Below, in pieces: positions 15,721 through 25,213 of a stretch of 43,795 nucleotides of DNA (position 1 is the stretch's first letter; each line of letters begins with the position of its first letter). The notes below the pieces were generated by a model. The model did no database searches, had not been told where the DNA came from, and worked only from the letters and a program-made list of their open reading frames with translations. The position numbers and the translations under genes were made by a program. Where the stretch lies: contig CAYYNQ010000104.1 in NCBI GenBank assembly GCA_964473105.1, positions 1 to 43,795 of the forward strand, in the 5' to 3' direction. Origin of the DNA: CAYYNQ01 sp964473105 (lineage in GTDB: Bacteria; Sumerlaeota; Sumerlaeia; MVZB01).

Positions 15721-18233
15721 TGATGAATCCCCTCTCCACACTCGCCCGTTCTGCCGACGCATCCCGCCAGCCCGCCGGGTGTGATACCATAGGCAATACT
15801 CCCCAGGAATGGTCTTTCACAAATACCATCGTTGCCGCCAACCCATCCCATCAGCACCCGGATGAGAATCTATTCTGGAAGGAAGTCGCCGCCTGGACCC
15901 ATGAGCGTGGCTGGAATTTCGTCCAGCTGGCCATGCGCAGTATCCCGGAAATTGACTTTGCACACACACTCTGCATCCCCGCTCGCCTGTGGCACCTGAA
16001 CCGAATGCGCGAAAACCTCAAAAACCGGACACGGATGCAGCTGCCTTGGATAGGCAACGAGTATTTTCATCTCATGGAGGACTTTGAACATCGGCGCTGG
16101 GGGCTGGATGCAACCAATCCCGATATTTATCACAATGCCATCGCGCTTGCCCATTGGGTTGACTACGCGTTCACGACACTTCAGCCTGCCGTTGTATTAA
16201 CGTGCAACAAGATCGACCACTGTCCTTCGTTGTTTCACCATGCAGCGAAATATTTCGGCTCATTGACTGCATTAGTTGAGCGTTCTCCCTTTGATGACGT
16301 CTGGGTTGAGCCCGATGGTCTGTTTGGTGAATCACATATTTGGAGTGATTATGGTGACATCCCCGATGAGGACCTGCCTCTTTACCGGACCATCGGCAGG
16401 AAGGTGGTCAAGCACCTGACGCGGAACCCCTTCGGATTCCGTCACGGGGAAGGGGGAACCCATGGAAAAACAGAGGGCCTGATTGCTGGTCTGAAGCATC
16501 CCGTGGTGTTCCTTCCCATGGATAATGCACTTTGGACCGGATGGGAACAACCAGATCACCCCCAAGGATTTAATGATTATTACGATTTCTATCCGGATCC
16601 TATCGATGCCGTTACGGGCATCAACCAGGTGGTCCGGAATATGGGGGGGACTCTGATCGTCAAGAACCACCCGAGTTGTCATTACATAAACAAGGAAACA
16701 ATATCCGACGATGTTGTGTTTCACGATGGTAATCTCGCACAACTACTTGAATTGTCCGATGCTGTTGTCACCTTCAACACCAAGGTGGCGTTCCCGGCCT
16801 TGGCCATGGGGAAACCGGTGGTTTCACTCTCTCCCAACCCGGTTGCTGCCGGCCAATGCACCTACCACTGCAACAGAAGGGAGGTCATTCCCGAAACCAT
16901 TCAGGCTGCGCTGGATCGGCAGGACCTGGATATGAAACTTGCGAACTTTGTCCCGTTCTGTGGCTGGCTGGCATCTCGTTATTTTTATTCCTGCAATGAA
17001 TCCACGAGCTTTCCGCAAAAGACACCGAGGGACCTTGTCAACCAGTGTATTGATGCGTGCGGCGGTGTCCGGGAAATTAACGATACGGAAATTTCCCATG
17101 TGATGTGGAATCTGGATTCCTTGAACGGACGCAAGGGGCCAAAACCAGCGGTTACCCCTGACGAAGGATTCTTGAAATTGCTCAAAGAGGCGCAGGAACT
17201 GCCGGTTTACCAGACCCGTTGCACCTCATCAATCGGTAAATTTCACAACATATCCGAAATAGATCCTCCCCCTCGTGAGAAACCCGGTAATTCCTCCGGC
17301 CCGGCGAGGGAAACCGGGCCCATTCTCCAGAATGCCCGGCGCTTGCTGGATCTCGAAAATACCGAAGATGCCCTCCATGAAACCTATGATCTGCTGTCCG
17401 ATATGCCGAACACAACCGAGGGTTGGATCATTGCAGGACAGTGCCACGCATTTGACAGAAATTTTGGGAAGGCGGTGGCGGCGGGACGTCAGGCCTGCCT
17501 CATCGAACCGGAAAACGTGGACGGCTTGTCATGTCTTATTGAATGGCTGATTCGTGATCAACAACATGAGGAGGCCATCCCGTTCGTTGAACGACTGATT
17601 GAATTGTCGCCCGAATCCATCGGAAAGATCCCCGTCGATTTGTGGCTCTCCACGAGGAGCCTTCACGAACAAAACCTTATGGAGGGTTATGTGGGGTTGA
17701 ACACACGTATTCTGAATCTCCTGAATAATCTGGCATCAGACAGCCCCGAGAGGCAGAAACTACTCAACTCCATGCTGCTGGATGGATCCCTGAAGAAGGA
17801 CAGAACTGTGGCAGGACTTCAGGATCATGTCAAAAAACTTCAGGATCATGTCAAAAAACTTCAGGATGCAATTCAAAAGGATAAGCAGGCAAAACAATTC
17901 CTCCCCAAGAACGCCAAAAACCTGAATGAGAAGATTAGAACACTGAACAACCAAGTTGTCTCGCTGAAGAAAAAGATCGGTCAATTGAGCAATCCCGACC
18001 ATTTTATCCGTAGCCGGCTGAACACGCTGGATGCCAGGATCTACTGGAAACTGAGGTGCCTGATTTACCACAGCACCCTTTGGCCCCGACTGCACAGGAT
18101 ATTCGAAGCCCTGCTTTCATTGTTTCTCGGTAAAAGTCTTGGCCAACGACTGACTGACGGGGTGTTTTCATCTTCCCGTTCGCAGAAGTTTCGTAAACGA
18201 TTTAAGGAATCGAAATCTGCGAATTCACGTTGA
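15717..18233 (+). CDS. Capsule-type glycosyltransferase with TPR-like and coiled-coil regions
   Basis: Protein of 838 residues. The first 470 residues resemble capsule polysaccharide transferases of the KpsC/KpsS/GT-B sort: VVLTCNKIDHCPSLFHHAA, then LIVKNHPSCHYI (about 313-324) and AVVTFNTKVAFPALAMGKPV (about 348-367), the HP and S/N-T-x-x-x-E/A-x-x-x-G-x-P pattern. Residues about 540-650 look like TPR helices (AGQCHAFDRNFGKAVAAGRQ). Residues about 690-760 form a Lys/Gln-rich coiled coil with repeated LQDHVKK heptads. The C-terminus is basic and aromatic (RIYWKLRCLIYHSTLWPRL) and may touch the membrane. The start overlaps the previous stop by 4 bases. The coiled coil may tether or measure the glycan machinery, which is inference. 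Confidence 0.65.
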   Translation: MMMNPLSTLARSADASRQPAGCDTIGNTPQEWSFTNTIVAANPSHQHPDENLFWKEVAAWTHERGWNFVQLAMRSIPEIDFAHTLCIPARLWHLNRMRENLKNRTRMQLPWIGNEYFHLMEDFEHRRWGLDATNPDIYHNAIALAHWVDYAFTTLQPAVVLTCNKIDHCPSLFHHAAKYFGSLTALVERSPFDDVWVEPDGLFGESHIWSDYGDIPDEDLPLYRTIGRKVVKHLTRNPFGFRHGEGGTHGKTEGLIAGLKHPVVFLPMDNALWTGWEQPDHPQGFNDYYDFYPDPIDAVTGINQVVRNMGGTLIVKNHPSCHYINKETISDDVVFHDGNLAQLLELSDAVVTFNTKVAFPALAMGKPVVSLSPNPVAAGQCTYHCNRREVIPETIQAALDRQDLDMKLANFVPFCGWLASRYFYSCNESTSFPQKTPRDLVNQCIDACGGVREINDTEISHVMWNLDSLNGRKGPKPAVTPDEGFLKLLKEAQELPVYQTRCTSSIGKFHNISEIDPPPREKPGNSSGPARETGPILQNARRLLDLENTEDALHETYDLLSDMPNTTEGWIIAGQCHAFDRNFGKAVAAGRQACLIEPENVDGLSCLIEWLIRDQQHEEAIPFVERLIELSPESIGKIPVDLWLSTRSLHEQNLMEGYVGLNTRILNLLNNLASDSPERQKLLNSMLLDGSLKKDRTVAGLQDHVKKLQDHVKKLQDAIQKDKQAKQFLPKNAKNLNEKIRTLNNQVVSLKKKIGQLSNPDHFIRSRLNTLDARIYWKLRCLIYHSTLWPRLHRIFEALLSLFLGKSLGQRLTDGVFSSSRSQKFRKRFKESKSANSR
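17818..17868 (+). repeat. 21-bp tandem repeat encoding coiled-coil heptads
   Basis: Two perfect copies of a 21-base unit (17818-17838 and 17839-17859) and nine bases of a third. Each unit encodes one heptad, LQDHVKK. The identical DNA, not only protein, suggests recent duplication by slippage; a change in copy number would lengthen the coiled coil in register without a frameshift. Confidence 0.9.
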
Positions 18234-18294
18234 CAGGCGTCAAGTGATTATTTAAATATCGGGACAATCAAATGATGCTTACTCCAGACCCCGG

Positions 18295-18798
18295 GTGAAT
18301 GAGAAGCATAAACGGGACAGTTCTGGGAAGGACGCCCTCTTGAAGTCAAATACACTTGATATGAATGGCATCGCCTGGATTGCATGCCTCATCGGAGCCA
18401 GCCTGTTTACCGGTTGCGGAAGCGATCAGGAGCCGGCAGATCAATCTTTGCCCTCGATCAATGTTGAGGTGCTTGATCCGACAGCCCGGGAACCGGTAGG
18501 TGGGAATATTAACAACGGCTCCTTCCTGATTCGCCGGTCTGGAAATCTGGATGAAGACCTCCAGGTTTTTTTCGAGATGGGCGGCAGTGCCACCAATGAA
18601 ACCGATTACAAAAAAATCGGCCGTTCCGTCAAGCTGACCCCCGGCATGGATTCCCATAAAATATCCGTCGGACCCATAGCGGACATCCAGAACGAGGGCA
18701 CGGAAACTGTCCGGATCACGATCCTTGCCAATGACAATTACAGCATCGGCAGTTTCAGTTCCGTCCAGTTGGCCATCCAAGACGAATCCCCCGAATAA
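18295..18798 (+). CDS. Small Calx-beta-like lipoprotein
   Basis: Protein of up to 167 residues with a lipobox LFTGC after the hydrophobic stretch IAWIACLIGAS, so it is probably lipidated at the Cys and anchored in the outer membrane. The mature part is one Calx-beta-like domain: INVEVLDPTAREP, FLIRRSGNLDEDLQVFFE, TNETDYKKIG and ETVRITILANDNYSIG. Calx-beta domains bind Ca2+ or act as adhesive modules. It begins with GTG at 18295; an ATG at 18361 would leave a signal peptide without its basic N-terminus, so the longer form is preferred. It follows the capsule transferase by 61 bases and may belong to the same transcript. Function beyond cell-surface display is unknown. Confidence 0.7.
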   Translation: MNEKHKRDSSGKDALLKSNTLDMNGIAWIACLIGASLFTGCGSDQEPADQSLPSINVEVLDPTAREPVGGNINNGSFLIRRSGNLDEDLQVFFEMGGSATNETDYKKIGRSVKLTPGMDSHKISVGPIADIQNEGTETVRITILANDNYSIGSFSSVQLAIQDESPE

Positions 18799-18838
18799 TC
18801 TTGGTGGAATTCCGTGAGTGAACCAAGGTCGCACCCTG

Positions 18839-19753
18839 TCACACAACCCCGTCTTGCCATCCATCAGCCTGCTGGGGATTTTCGGCTCCTGTACGAGTTG
18901 CCATCAGTTTATCATAATATTCATAACACTTTTTCAGCTCCCCGATGTTGCTTTCCATGACTTGGTGGATGCCCCGCAGGCCTCCCGATACCGGACCAGG
19001 TTGTTCGCCGAAAAAGGAAGATGGATTTTTTTGGACCCGCAAATCCCGCCTGGTTTTTTCCCGAATACTCCTGATCAAATTGCCTGCCTCGGAACCGTTA
19101 TAATTCGGCCAGAGATCTTCATAAATCAGCGTTAATGTCTCATCGAACCGGTCTATGAGGTCCGAATAATCAAGCACCTTCCCCCTGATTTTATGATACA
19201 TGTTCCAAATCCCCTCATAAGATGCGATGACATAGTTGAACAATCCGTCATGTTCACATTCGGGCACCCATTTCGGGTTGCGTAGCTGATAGTTCAGATA
19301 CGAGGTCAAGGCTGACCCGGGATCCCTCACAAGGTAGATAATCTTAAAACACACGTTTTCCGATAATTTCTGGATCCCTGAGTGTAAATTCCCGGGATCG
19401 AAACCATAAAATGAGGGATGAAGCTTCTCAAGCGCGTATTTCGGGGCTTGGTTCAAGATATGATTAGCGGTTTCACATCCTTCAACAGTGAACTCCGGAA
19501 TTTTCGCCCCAAGCCCCGGCCTGGATTCAATCTCAAGCGTGGCATCGGGTCCATTTGAAAGATCATGGGGATACCGATTGCCTCTCAGACCCAGTTTCTC
19601 CCACAGGATGGCTCTGGACTCAATATCAATGCATGGGTGGCTTCTTAATGAATCCATCAGGAAGGTGCTTCCGGAACGCTGAACGGTTATCAACAACAGG
19701 CAGTTTTGGGGAAGGCTGTCTTGCGTGCGGGCCCTAACGTATTCCATAATCAT
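18839..19753 (-). CDS. PAPS-dependent sulfotransferase family protein
   Basis: Sulfotransferase of 304 residues. The 5'-phosphosulfate loop is QRSGSTFLMDSLRSHP (about 25-40) and the 3'-phosphate-binding stretch is IIYLVRDPGSALTSYLNY (about 134-151), both close to the start in the usual order. It would transfer sulfate from PAPS to a glycan or small molecule, making PAP, the substrate of the nucleotidase partly seen at the left edge. It overlaps the end of an O-methyltransferase by about 20 bases, so the two are co-translated. In this glycan-rich region sulfation of a surface or secreted polymer is likely. A second in-frame ATG lies two codons into the gene. Confidence 0.85.
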   Translation of the reverse strand: MIMEYVRARTQDSLPQNCLLLITVQRSGSTFLMDSLRSHPCIDIESRAILWEKLGLRGNRYPHDLSNGPDATLEIESRPGLGAKIPEFTVEGCETANHILNQAPKYALEKLHPSFYGFDPGNLHSGIQKLSENVCFKIIYLVRDPGSALTSYLNYQLRNPKWVPECEHDGLFNYVIASYEGIWNMYHKIRGKVLDYSDLIDRFDETLTLIYEDLWPNYNGSEAGNLIRSIREKTRRDLRVQKNPSSFFGEQPGPVSGGLRGIHQVMESNIGELKKCYEYYDKLMATRTGAENPQQADGWQDGVV

Positions 19754-20417
19754 TTTTTTTCATCGCGATCATCAGGCCATCGCCAATCGTGGCCAGTGTG
19801 CTGGTAACCCGTTCATCCCGGCTAATTTTCAGGTTGATTTCACGGATTGCAATCGTGTCGGGATCGGATTCCAGCTGATCCGCCACCTTGCCCCCCCTCA
19901 GGGCGTTATCAAGCAAGATCAATCCCCCGGGCCGCAGGAGCTTCAGCCCCGATTCATAATATTCATCGTATCCTGTCTTGTCCGCATCCACGAATATGTA
20001 GTCAAATGATCCATGCTCTTCATGACAATCAAGCAGTTCTTTGAGCAATCCGGTCGCCTTGCCCAATTGAAGGTCGATTTTTTCGTCCAGTTCGGCTTCG
20101 CGCCAAAATCTGCGAGCTATGGCGGTCGATTCAGGATCAATATCCATGCAAATCAGCCGACCGTCGGGCGGGAGGGCACCTGCAATCCAGCAGGCACTCA
20201 TTCCGGTATAGGTTCCGATTTCGAGAGCCTTTGTCGTGCCGATCAACCGAACCAGGAAAGCCATGAATTTTCCCTGGTTCAATCCGATCTGCATGTCCGC
20301 ATTCGTCCGGACAGCAGTTCCCTCACGTAGACGCACCATCCAGTCAGGTTCTCGAACGTCAATACCGACGAGATATTCATAAAGTATTTGGTTGATCGGG
20401 AGGGTCTTGTTTGCCAT
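19734..20417 (-). CDS. Class I O-methyltransferase (caffeoyl-CoA OMT-like)
   Basis: SAM-dependent methyltransferase of 227 residues of the OMT_3 family. It begins MANKTLPINQILYEYLVG, standard for the group, then KALEIGTYTGMSACWIAGAL (SAM motif I), GRLICMDIDPES (binds the ribose) and DYIFVDADKTGYDEYYE (metal-binding Asp). These enzymes methylate catechol-type or other hydroxyls with a divalent metal. The start at 20417 is chosen by similarity; upstream in-frame ATG (20438) and TTG (20459) codons would add unconserved residues. It overlaps the sulfotransferase start and may act with it, for example in decorating the same small molecule or glycan, but this is inference. Confidence 0.85.
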   Translation of the reverse strand: MANKTLPINQILYEYLVGIDVREPDWMVRLREGTAVRTNADMQIGLNQGKFMAFLVRLIGTTKALEIGTYTGMSACWIAGALPPDGRLICMDIDPESTAIARRFWREAELDEKIDLQLGKATGLLKELLDCHEEHGSFDYIFVDADKTGYDEYYESGLKLLRPGGLILLDNALRGGKVADQLESDPDTIAIREINLKISRDERVTSTLATIGDGLMIAMKKNDYGIR

Positions 20418-20645
20418 ATCGGGAGACAATATCCGCATAACGCTTGAATTTCTGGGCAAATTCCCCGCAAAGCGGGTGAACCATGCAAATGACAGTCCTC
20501 TGGTTCCGCATTACCCGGCGGAATCTTGAGAAAGCCGAATAGTTTGCGGTGACCGGCCACGTTCACAAATCACATGCGCGATCGAGACCCTGACCCAGCC
20601 CAGATCCTCACTAATGGGATTTAGAATGATTGTCAAGGACTGCTC

Positions 20646-22274
20646 CTAGGGCATCACCGGCGGTGACTCTAACAGACTCCTTCCGGTCATCGCGGCCGGT
20701 TGTTCCAGGCCAAGCAGCGCCAGTGTGGTGGGTGCAATATCCGCAAGCCGACCGCCCTCCCTGAGCCGTAGCCCCCTGCAACTGTTGTCGACGACGATCA
20801 GATCCACGTCAAAAAGTGTATGGGTGGTATGAGGCCCGCCCGTCTTCGGGTCGATCATCTGTTCGCTGTTTCCGTGGTCGGCAGTCACAATTGCCGCACC
20901 GCCTTTTTCCAGAATGGCGTCGATGATTTTACCTACACATTCATCCACAGTTTCGACCGCCTTGACAGCCGCTTCGATTACACCCGTGTGACCCACCATG
21001 TCGGGATTGGCAAAATTGATGACGTAAAAGTCGTGTGCACCGATACTGACGCGTTTCAGGACGGCGTCAAGCACGCCATGAGCCGACATCTCGGGCCTTT
21101 GATCGTACGTGCTGACCCCGCGGGGCGATGGGATAATTTCACGGCTTTCCATTTCAAAGGGCTCATCCCGATAATCGTTGAAAAAGAAAGTGACGTGGGG
21201 ATATTTCTCGGTCTCGGCACAACGGAACTGGCTGATCCCAAGCTGACTGATATATTCACCCAGGATGTCCTGCATGCGTGGGGGCTTCTCGAAGATGACC
21301 CTGATAGGCAGGCCTTTTTCATAACCCGTCATCCCTGCAAAATAAAGGTCGGCGATCTTGTCACCTCGCCTGAATCCGCCATTGGGCACCTCACTCCATT
21401 CGGGATTCCCTAGTGTAAACGCCTTGCAGATTTCCCGGGGGCGATCACCCCGGTAATTAAAAAAGATCACCGCGTCACCGGTCTTGATTTTCTGGTTCTC
21501 CTCTATGATCCCACCACGTGTGATACTGACTGGACGGACGAACTCATCTCCGGTCCGGTTGGGTTCACTGGGATGGTCATAATAATCCTGAATGGCCTCA
21601 GCGGCAGATGCCGCTGTTCTCGAGGATCCTCCCGTCAACATTCGATAAGCCATCTCGACCCGATCCCAGCGGTTGTCACGATCCATGGCATAATAACGCC
21701 CAACGACACTACCGATACGGCCGATGCCTTTCCCCCCGAGTTTATCTTCGATTTGTCTCACATGTTTCATTCCGCTTCGGGAAGATGTATCCCGCCCGTC
21801 TGTAATGGCATGAAAAAAGAACCGGTCCGGGGGATATTCCAGACGGGCAGCCAAATCGATGATTGCCCCGGCGTGCTCGAGATCCGAATGAACGCGCCCG
21901 TCGCTGCACAGGCCAAGCAAATGAACCGAACCATTGTTTTGCCTGGCATGATCGAAGGCCCCAAGCAGGACGGGGTTCTCAAAAAAGGAACCATCACCAA
22001 TGGCACGGGTGATACGCATGATCTCCTGGTCAACAATACGCCCGGCGCCGATGTTCTGATGGCCCACCTCGCTGTTACCCATGACGCCAGCGGGCAGGCC
22101 GACATCTTCCCCGCTGGTATGGATCCGGGTATGAGGATATTCAGCAAGCAGCCGATCATTGACAGGGGTACTCGCCTGTACAACCGCATTGGCATGATCC
22201 CATTCAGGCCCGGGGTTATGCCCCCACCCATCGCGAATGATGATGGCGAAAGGTCGTTTGGCAGGTTGTGTCAT
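20646..22274 (-). CDS. gpmI: 2,3-bisphosphoglycerate-independent phosphoglycerate mutase
   Basis: GpmI of 542 residues, alkaline-phosphatase superfamily, which swaps 3- and 2-phosphoglycerate in glycolysis with two Mn2+. Visible marks: IIIRDGWGHN near the start (metal Asp; the usual form is xxDGxG), GVMGNSEVGHQNIGAG with the phosphorylated Ser, HAITDGRDTSSRSG, GRYYAMDRDNRWDR, and near the end NFANPDMVGHTG and IVTADHGNSE. The frame is open for 98 codons further upstream, but homology starts right after the ATG at 22274, so the extra part is rejected. It is a single-gene unit divergent from the release-factor-like gene. The C-terminal metal ligands all look intact. Confidence 0.95.
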   Translation of the reverse strand: MTQPAKRPFAIIIRDGWGHNPGPEWDHANAVVQASTPVNDRLLAEYPHTRIHTSGEDVGLPAGVMGNSEVGHQNIGAGRIVDQEIMRITRAIGDGSFFENPVLLGAFDHARQNNGSVHLLGLCSDGRVHSDLEHAGAIIDLAARLEYPPDRFFFHAITDGRDTSSRSGMKHVRQIEDKLGGKGIGRIGSVVGRYYAMDRDNRWDRVEMAYRMLTGGSSRTAASAAEAIQDYYDHPSEPNRTGDEFVRPVSITRGGIIEENQKIKTGDAVIFFNYRGDRPREICKAFTLGNPEWSEVPNGGFRRGDKIADLYFAGMTGYEKGLPIRVIFEKPPRMQDILGEYISQLGISQFRCAETEKYPHVTFFFNDYRDEPFEMESREIIPSPRGVSTYDQRPEMSAHGVLDAVLKRVSIGAHDFYVINFANPDMVGHTGVIEAAVKAVETVDECVGKIIDAILEKGGAAIVTADHGNSEQMIDPKTGGPHTTHTLFDVDLIVVDNSCRGLRLREGGRLADIAPTTLALLGLEQPAAMTGRSLLESPPVMP

Positions 22275-22757
22275 GGAACAATATTCCCGGCCGTGTACCC
22301 ACGACCATTGCTGCTCATGTAAACATAACCCGTGATCACAATACCAGATCAAAACCCCGAGAATATGATGCCTGCAAAGTGAATGACTTGTTCGTCCAGA
22401 CTTCCCATCCGTACAAGTTCCTGCTAGAATGCAATGTACATCCCGGTATGGTGCCTGAAAGGCAGGGTCTGCTATAACACAGGTCCAAACCAATCGTCTA
22501 GTTACAGCCCTGCTTTTTATCCGGTGATGATACCAACTATTTTGCGTGCATATTCGGAGCCAGTTCACAGCAAGAGACGCCAGAGGTTGTTACAACTTCG
22601 GACATCCCCCGGGCTAGAATAAAATCCTGATCACACGCATAAGACTGTCGTTGTCGATCATGTCTATTGCTCTTGTCTCCATGTTTTCGGATCCAATCCC
22701 TGTAAGGGTGGAAATCGATGGCATAACTCCGCTGAACAGGAAGAGGCTTGTTTATCC
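22275..22757. promoter_or_regulatory. Long divergent intergenic region
   Basis: About 480 bases between gpmI and the release-factor-like gene. It must contain promoters for both. No conserved riboswitch, tRNA or strong terminator could be made out, and no open frame in it has a plausible start, ribosome site and composition. A GGAAGAGG ribosome site precedes the ATG at 22758. Confidence 0.35.
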
Positions 22758-23117
22758 ATGATTAACTTTGGCGTCAGTGAACACAAACACCGGGAACTTA
22801 TGGAACGGATGGAGGCATGCGGCCTTGTTGAATCTGACCTTAAGGAAACATTCGTTCGATCGGGTGGCCCCGGAGGACAAAAGGTCAACCGTATCGCAAC
22901 CTGTGTTCGCCTCGTTCATGTGCCCAGTCATATTGAGGTCAAGATGCAGAAGTCACGCAGCCAGATACTCAACCGGTTTTATGCACGACGCCGGATGTGC
23001 GAGTTGATTGAACCTACCCAACAAGGTAGTCAGGGACCTGAAATGGTCAAGCTCGAAAAAATCAGGAAGCAGAAGACCAGGCGGCAACGACGATCGCGTT
23101 CAGATCCAGTAAAATAG
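22758..23117 (+). CDS. RF-1-domain ribosome-rescue factor (ArfB / C12orf65-like)
   Basis: Release-factor-like protein of 119 residues that lacks the codon-recognition domains. The peptidyl-tRNA hydrolysis motif GGQ is at 39-41 in RSGGPGGQKVNRIATCV, followed by VRLVHVPSHIEVKMQKSRS and LNRFYARRRM. The tail is strongly basic (KIRKQKTRRQRRSRS), as in ArfB/YaeJ and mitochondrial C12orf65, where it lies in the mRNA channel of a stalled ribosome. It should free stalled ribosomes by hydrolysing peptidyl-tRNA. The short N-terminal helix (SEHKHRELMERMEACG) suits the 'peptide chain release factor-like' group of environmental bacteria. It precedes glgB by 119 bases, but no functional link is expected. 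Confidence 0.88.
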   Translation: MINFGVSEHKHRELMERMEACGLVESDLKETFVRSGGPGGQKVNRIATCVRLVHVPSHIEVKMQKSRSQILNRFYARRRMCELIEPTQQGSQGPEMVKLEKIRKQKTRRQRRSRSDPVK

Positions 23118-23236
23118 CATGAAGTCTTGGTAACCCTTGATCTCCACCGCATCCGTGAGCACACACCTGTAATATTCAAGATCAAGGACAACATACTGTC
23201 GCCCGGGGACTCGAACCTCCTGGGACAGATGAAAAA

Positions 23237-25186
23237 ATGACATTTCGGGAGGATGAACAAATAGCCGCCAAAAGACAAAGGAACCCCGTTCGTCACGATT
23301 ACACTTTGTGGTCTGATGATGACCTCCACCATTTCAATGAGGGCACCCACGACAATCTCCATGAAATTACGGGGGCGCACCCCCACGAAATCGACGGTTG
23401 TCACGGCACCTCCTACGCTGTCTGGGCTCCAAACGCCTCCAATGTTTCCGTCATAGGAGACTTTAACGGCTGGGAGAAAGGGAAACACCCCCTTGCGCCC
23501 AGGGAGCGTTCCGGAATCTGGGAAGGCTGGATCCCCGCTGTCGGCAGAGGTACACATTACAAGTTCTCCATTCAGTCCAGGTATCAAGGCTACTCCGTGG
23601 ATAAAACAGACCCCTTCGCCATCTATATGGAGCTTGCGCCAAAGACTGCTTCCATTGTCTGGGACCTTGAATACAAATGGCGGGACCATGAATGGATGTC
23701 AAACCGCGGCAGTCAAAATCACATCGACAGCCCAATTTCGATCTACGAGCTACATATCGGCTCATGGAAACATGGGAAGGACGGTCACTCCCTGTCCTAC
23801 CGTAACCTTGCCAACCAACTGGTTGACCATGTTCAACGCACCGGGTTCACCCATGTTGAGTTTCTGCCGGTCATGGAACATCCCTATTACGGTTCATGGG
23901 GATACCAATGCCTTGGTTATTATGCCCCGACCAGCCGTTTTGGATCGCCCCAGGATTTCATGTACCTTGTTGATACCCTTCACCAAAACGGCATCGGTGT
24001 CATCATGGACTGGGTTCCATCACACTTCCCCAAAGACGAAGCGGGCCTCGGATTTTTTGATGGGACACACCTTTACGAACATGCAGATCCACGCAAGGGT
24101 ATCCATCCAGACTGGGGGAGTTATATTTTCGACTACAGCAGAAACGAAGTCCGGAACTTTCTGATCAGTAACGCACTCTTCTGGCTGAAAAAATATCACG
24201 TCGATGGTTTGCGTGTTGATGCGGTCACATCGATGCTGTATCTCGATTTTTCCAGAAACGAGGGCGAGTGGGTGCCCAACCGTTGGGGCCAACGGGAGAA
24301 TGAGGAGGCAATTCTGTTCCTGCGCCGTCTGAACGAGGTTGTTTATTCCAGCAGCCCGGCCGTCCAAACCTTCGCTGAGGAGTCTACATCCTGGCCGATG
24401 GTCTCACGACCGACCTCGCAGGGCGGACTCGGATTCGGTTTCAAATGGGACATGGGTTGGATGCACGACACGCTGGAATATTTCTCAAATGATCCGGTTC
24501 AACGCAAATTGCACCACCATAACCTGACCTTCAGAACATTGTATGCGTTTTCAGAGAACTTTACCCTGCCGCTCTCACACGACGAGGTCGTCCACGGCAA
24601 GGGGCCATTGATCGCCAAGATGCCCGGCAACGAGGAACAGCGGTTTTCAAACCTGCGATTGATGTATGCCTACATGTTCGCCCAGCCCGGGAAAAAACTG
24701 ATATTCATGGGTGGTGAATTCGGCCAAACCTCTGAGTGGAATCACGATAACAGCCTCGACTGGCATCTCCTTCAACACAAACCCCACCAGGGAATCCTGC
24801 AATGGCTTGCAGACCTGAACCGCGCCTATCGCAACGAAAAAGCCCTCCATGAACAGGACTCCAACATCAGCGGGTTCGAATGGGTCGACTGCCATGACCG
24901 CGAGTCGGGCACGCTTTCCTGCCTGCGCTGGTCAGCCTCACATGATACAGCCATCCTGATCGTGTTCAACTTCATGCCTACCGTTCGACAAAACCATATG
25001 GTCGGCGTTCCATACGCAGGGATTTGGAAGGAAATCCTCAACAGTGACGCAGAACATTACGGCGGATCCAGCCTGGGTAACCACGGCAAAGTGGACAGCA
25101 GGCCCGAAGCCCGGCATGAACACGATCATTCCCTGTGTCTTTGCCTGCCACCGCTTGCAGCAGTATTCCTGAAACACGAGGCATAA
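23237..25186 (+). CDS. glgB: 1,4-alpha-glucan branching enzyme
   Basis: GH13_9 branching enzyme of 649 residues, which makes alpha-1,6 branches in glycogen. A CBM48 domain lies at about 55-140 (YAVWAPNASNVSVIGDFNGW), the catalytic barrel at about 170-530 and the C-terminal all-beta domain after 540. Catalytic residues are visible: nucleophile D328 in DGLRVDAV, the general acid in FAEEST (E381/E382) and D449 in LSHDEVVHGKG. HIGSWK and YGSWGYQ are typical of GlgB. It has only one N-terminal beta domain, as in the shorter branching enzymes. No other glycogen genes are near. The last 40 residues are His- and Cys-rich but not unusual. Confidence 0.95.
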   Translation: MTFREDEQIAAKRQRNPVRHDYTLWSDDDLHHFNEGTHDNLHEITGAHPHEIDGCHGTSYAVWAPNASNVSVIGDFNGWEKGKHPLAPRERSGIWEGWIPAVGRGTHYKFSIQSRYQGYSVDKTDPFAIYMELAPKTASIVWDLEYKWRDHEWMSNRGSQNHIDSPISIYELHIGSWKHGKDGHSLSYRNLANQLVDHVQRTGFTHVEFLPVMEHPYYGSWGYQCLGYYAPTSRFGSPQDFMYLVDTLHQNGIGVIMDWVPSHFPKDEAGLGFFDGTHLYEHADPRKGIHPDWGSYIFDYSRNEVRNFLISNALFWLKKYHVDGLRVDAVTSMLYLDFSRNEGEWVPNRWGQRENEEAILFLRRLNEVVYSSSPAVQTFAEESTSWPMVSRPTSQGGLGFGFKWDMGWMHDTLEYFSNDPVQRKLHHHNLTFRTLYAFSENFTLPLSHDEVVHGKGPLIAKMPGNEEQRFSNLRLMYAYMFAQPGKKLIFMGGEFGQTSEWNHDNSLDWHLLQHKPHQGILQWLADLNRAYRNEKALHEQDSNISGFEWVDCHDRESGTLSCLRWSASHDTAILIVFNFMPTVRQNHMVGVPYAGIWKEILNSDAEHYGGSSLGNHGKVDSRPEARHEHDHSLCLCLPPLAAVFLKHEA

Positions 25187-25213
25187 AGCCGGTTCGATTC
25201 CACACGCGGTCGT

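Noticed and set aside
21573..22322. Open frame of 249 codons on the plus strand
   Set aside because: Lies opposite gpmI, whose motifs are certain; the composition is that of an antisense shadow.
22275..22568. 98-codon N-terminal extension of gpmI
   Set aside because: Unlike any GpmI sequence and rich in Cys/His/Trp; homology starts directly at the ATG at 22274.
23196..23228. tRNA-like fragment (TTCGAGTCC on the minus strand inside a CTGTC/GACAG hairpin)
   Set aside because: Resembles a T-arm and acceptor stem, but the stem pairs badly, there is no CCA, anticodon or D-arm; it may be a chance hairpin or a worn tRNA end before glgB.
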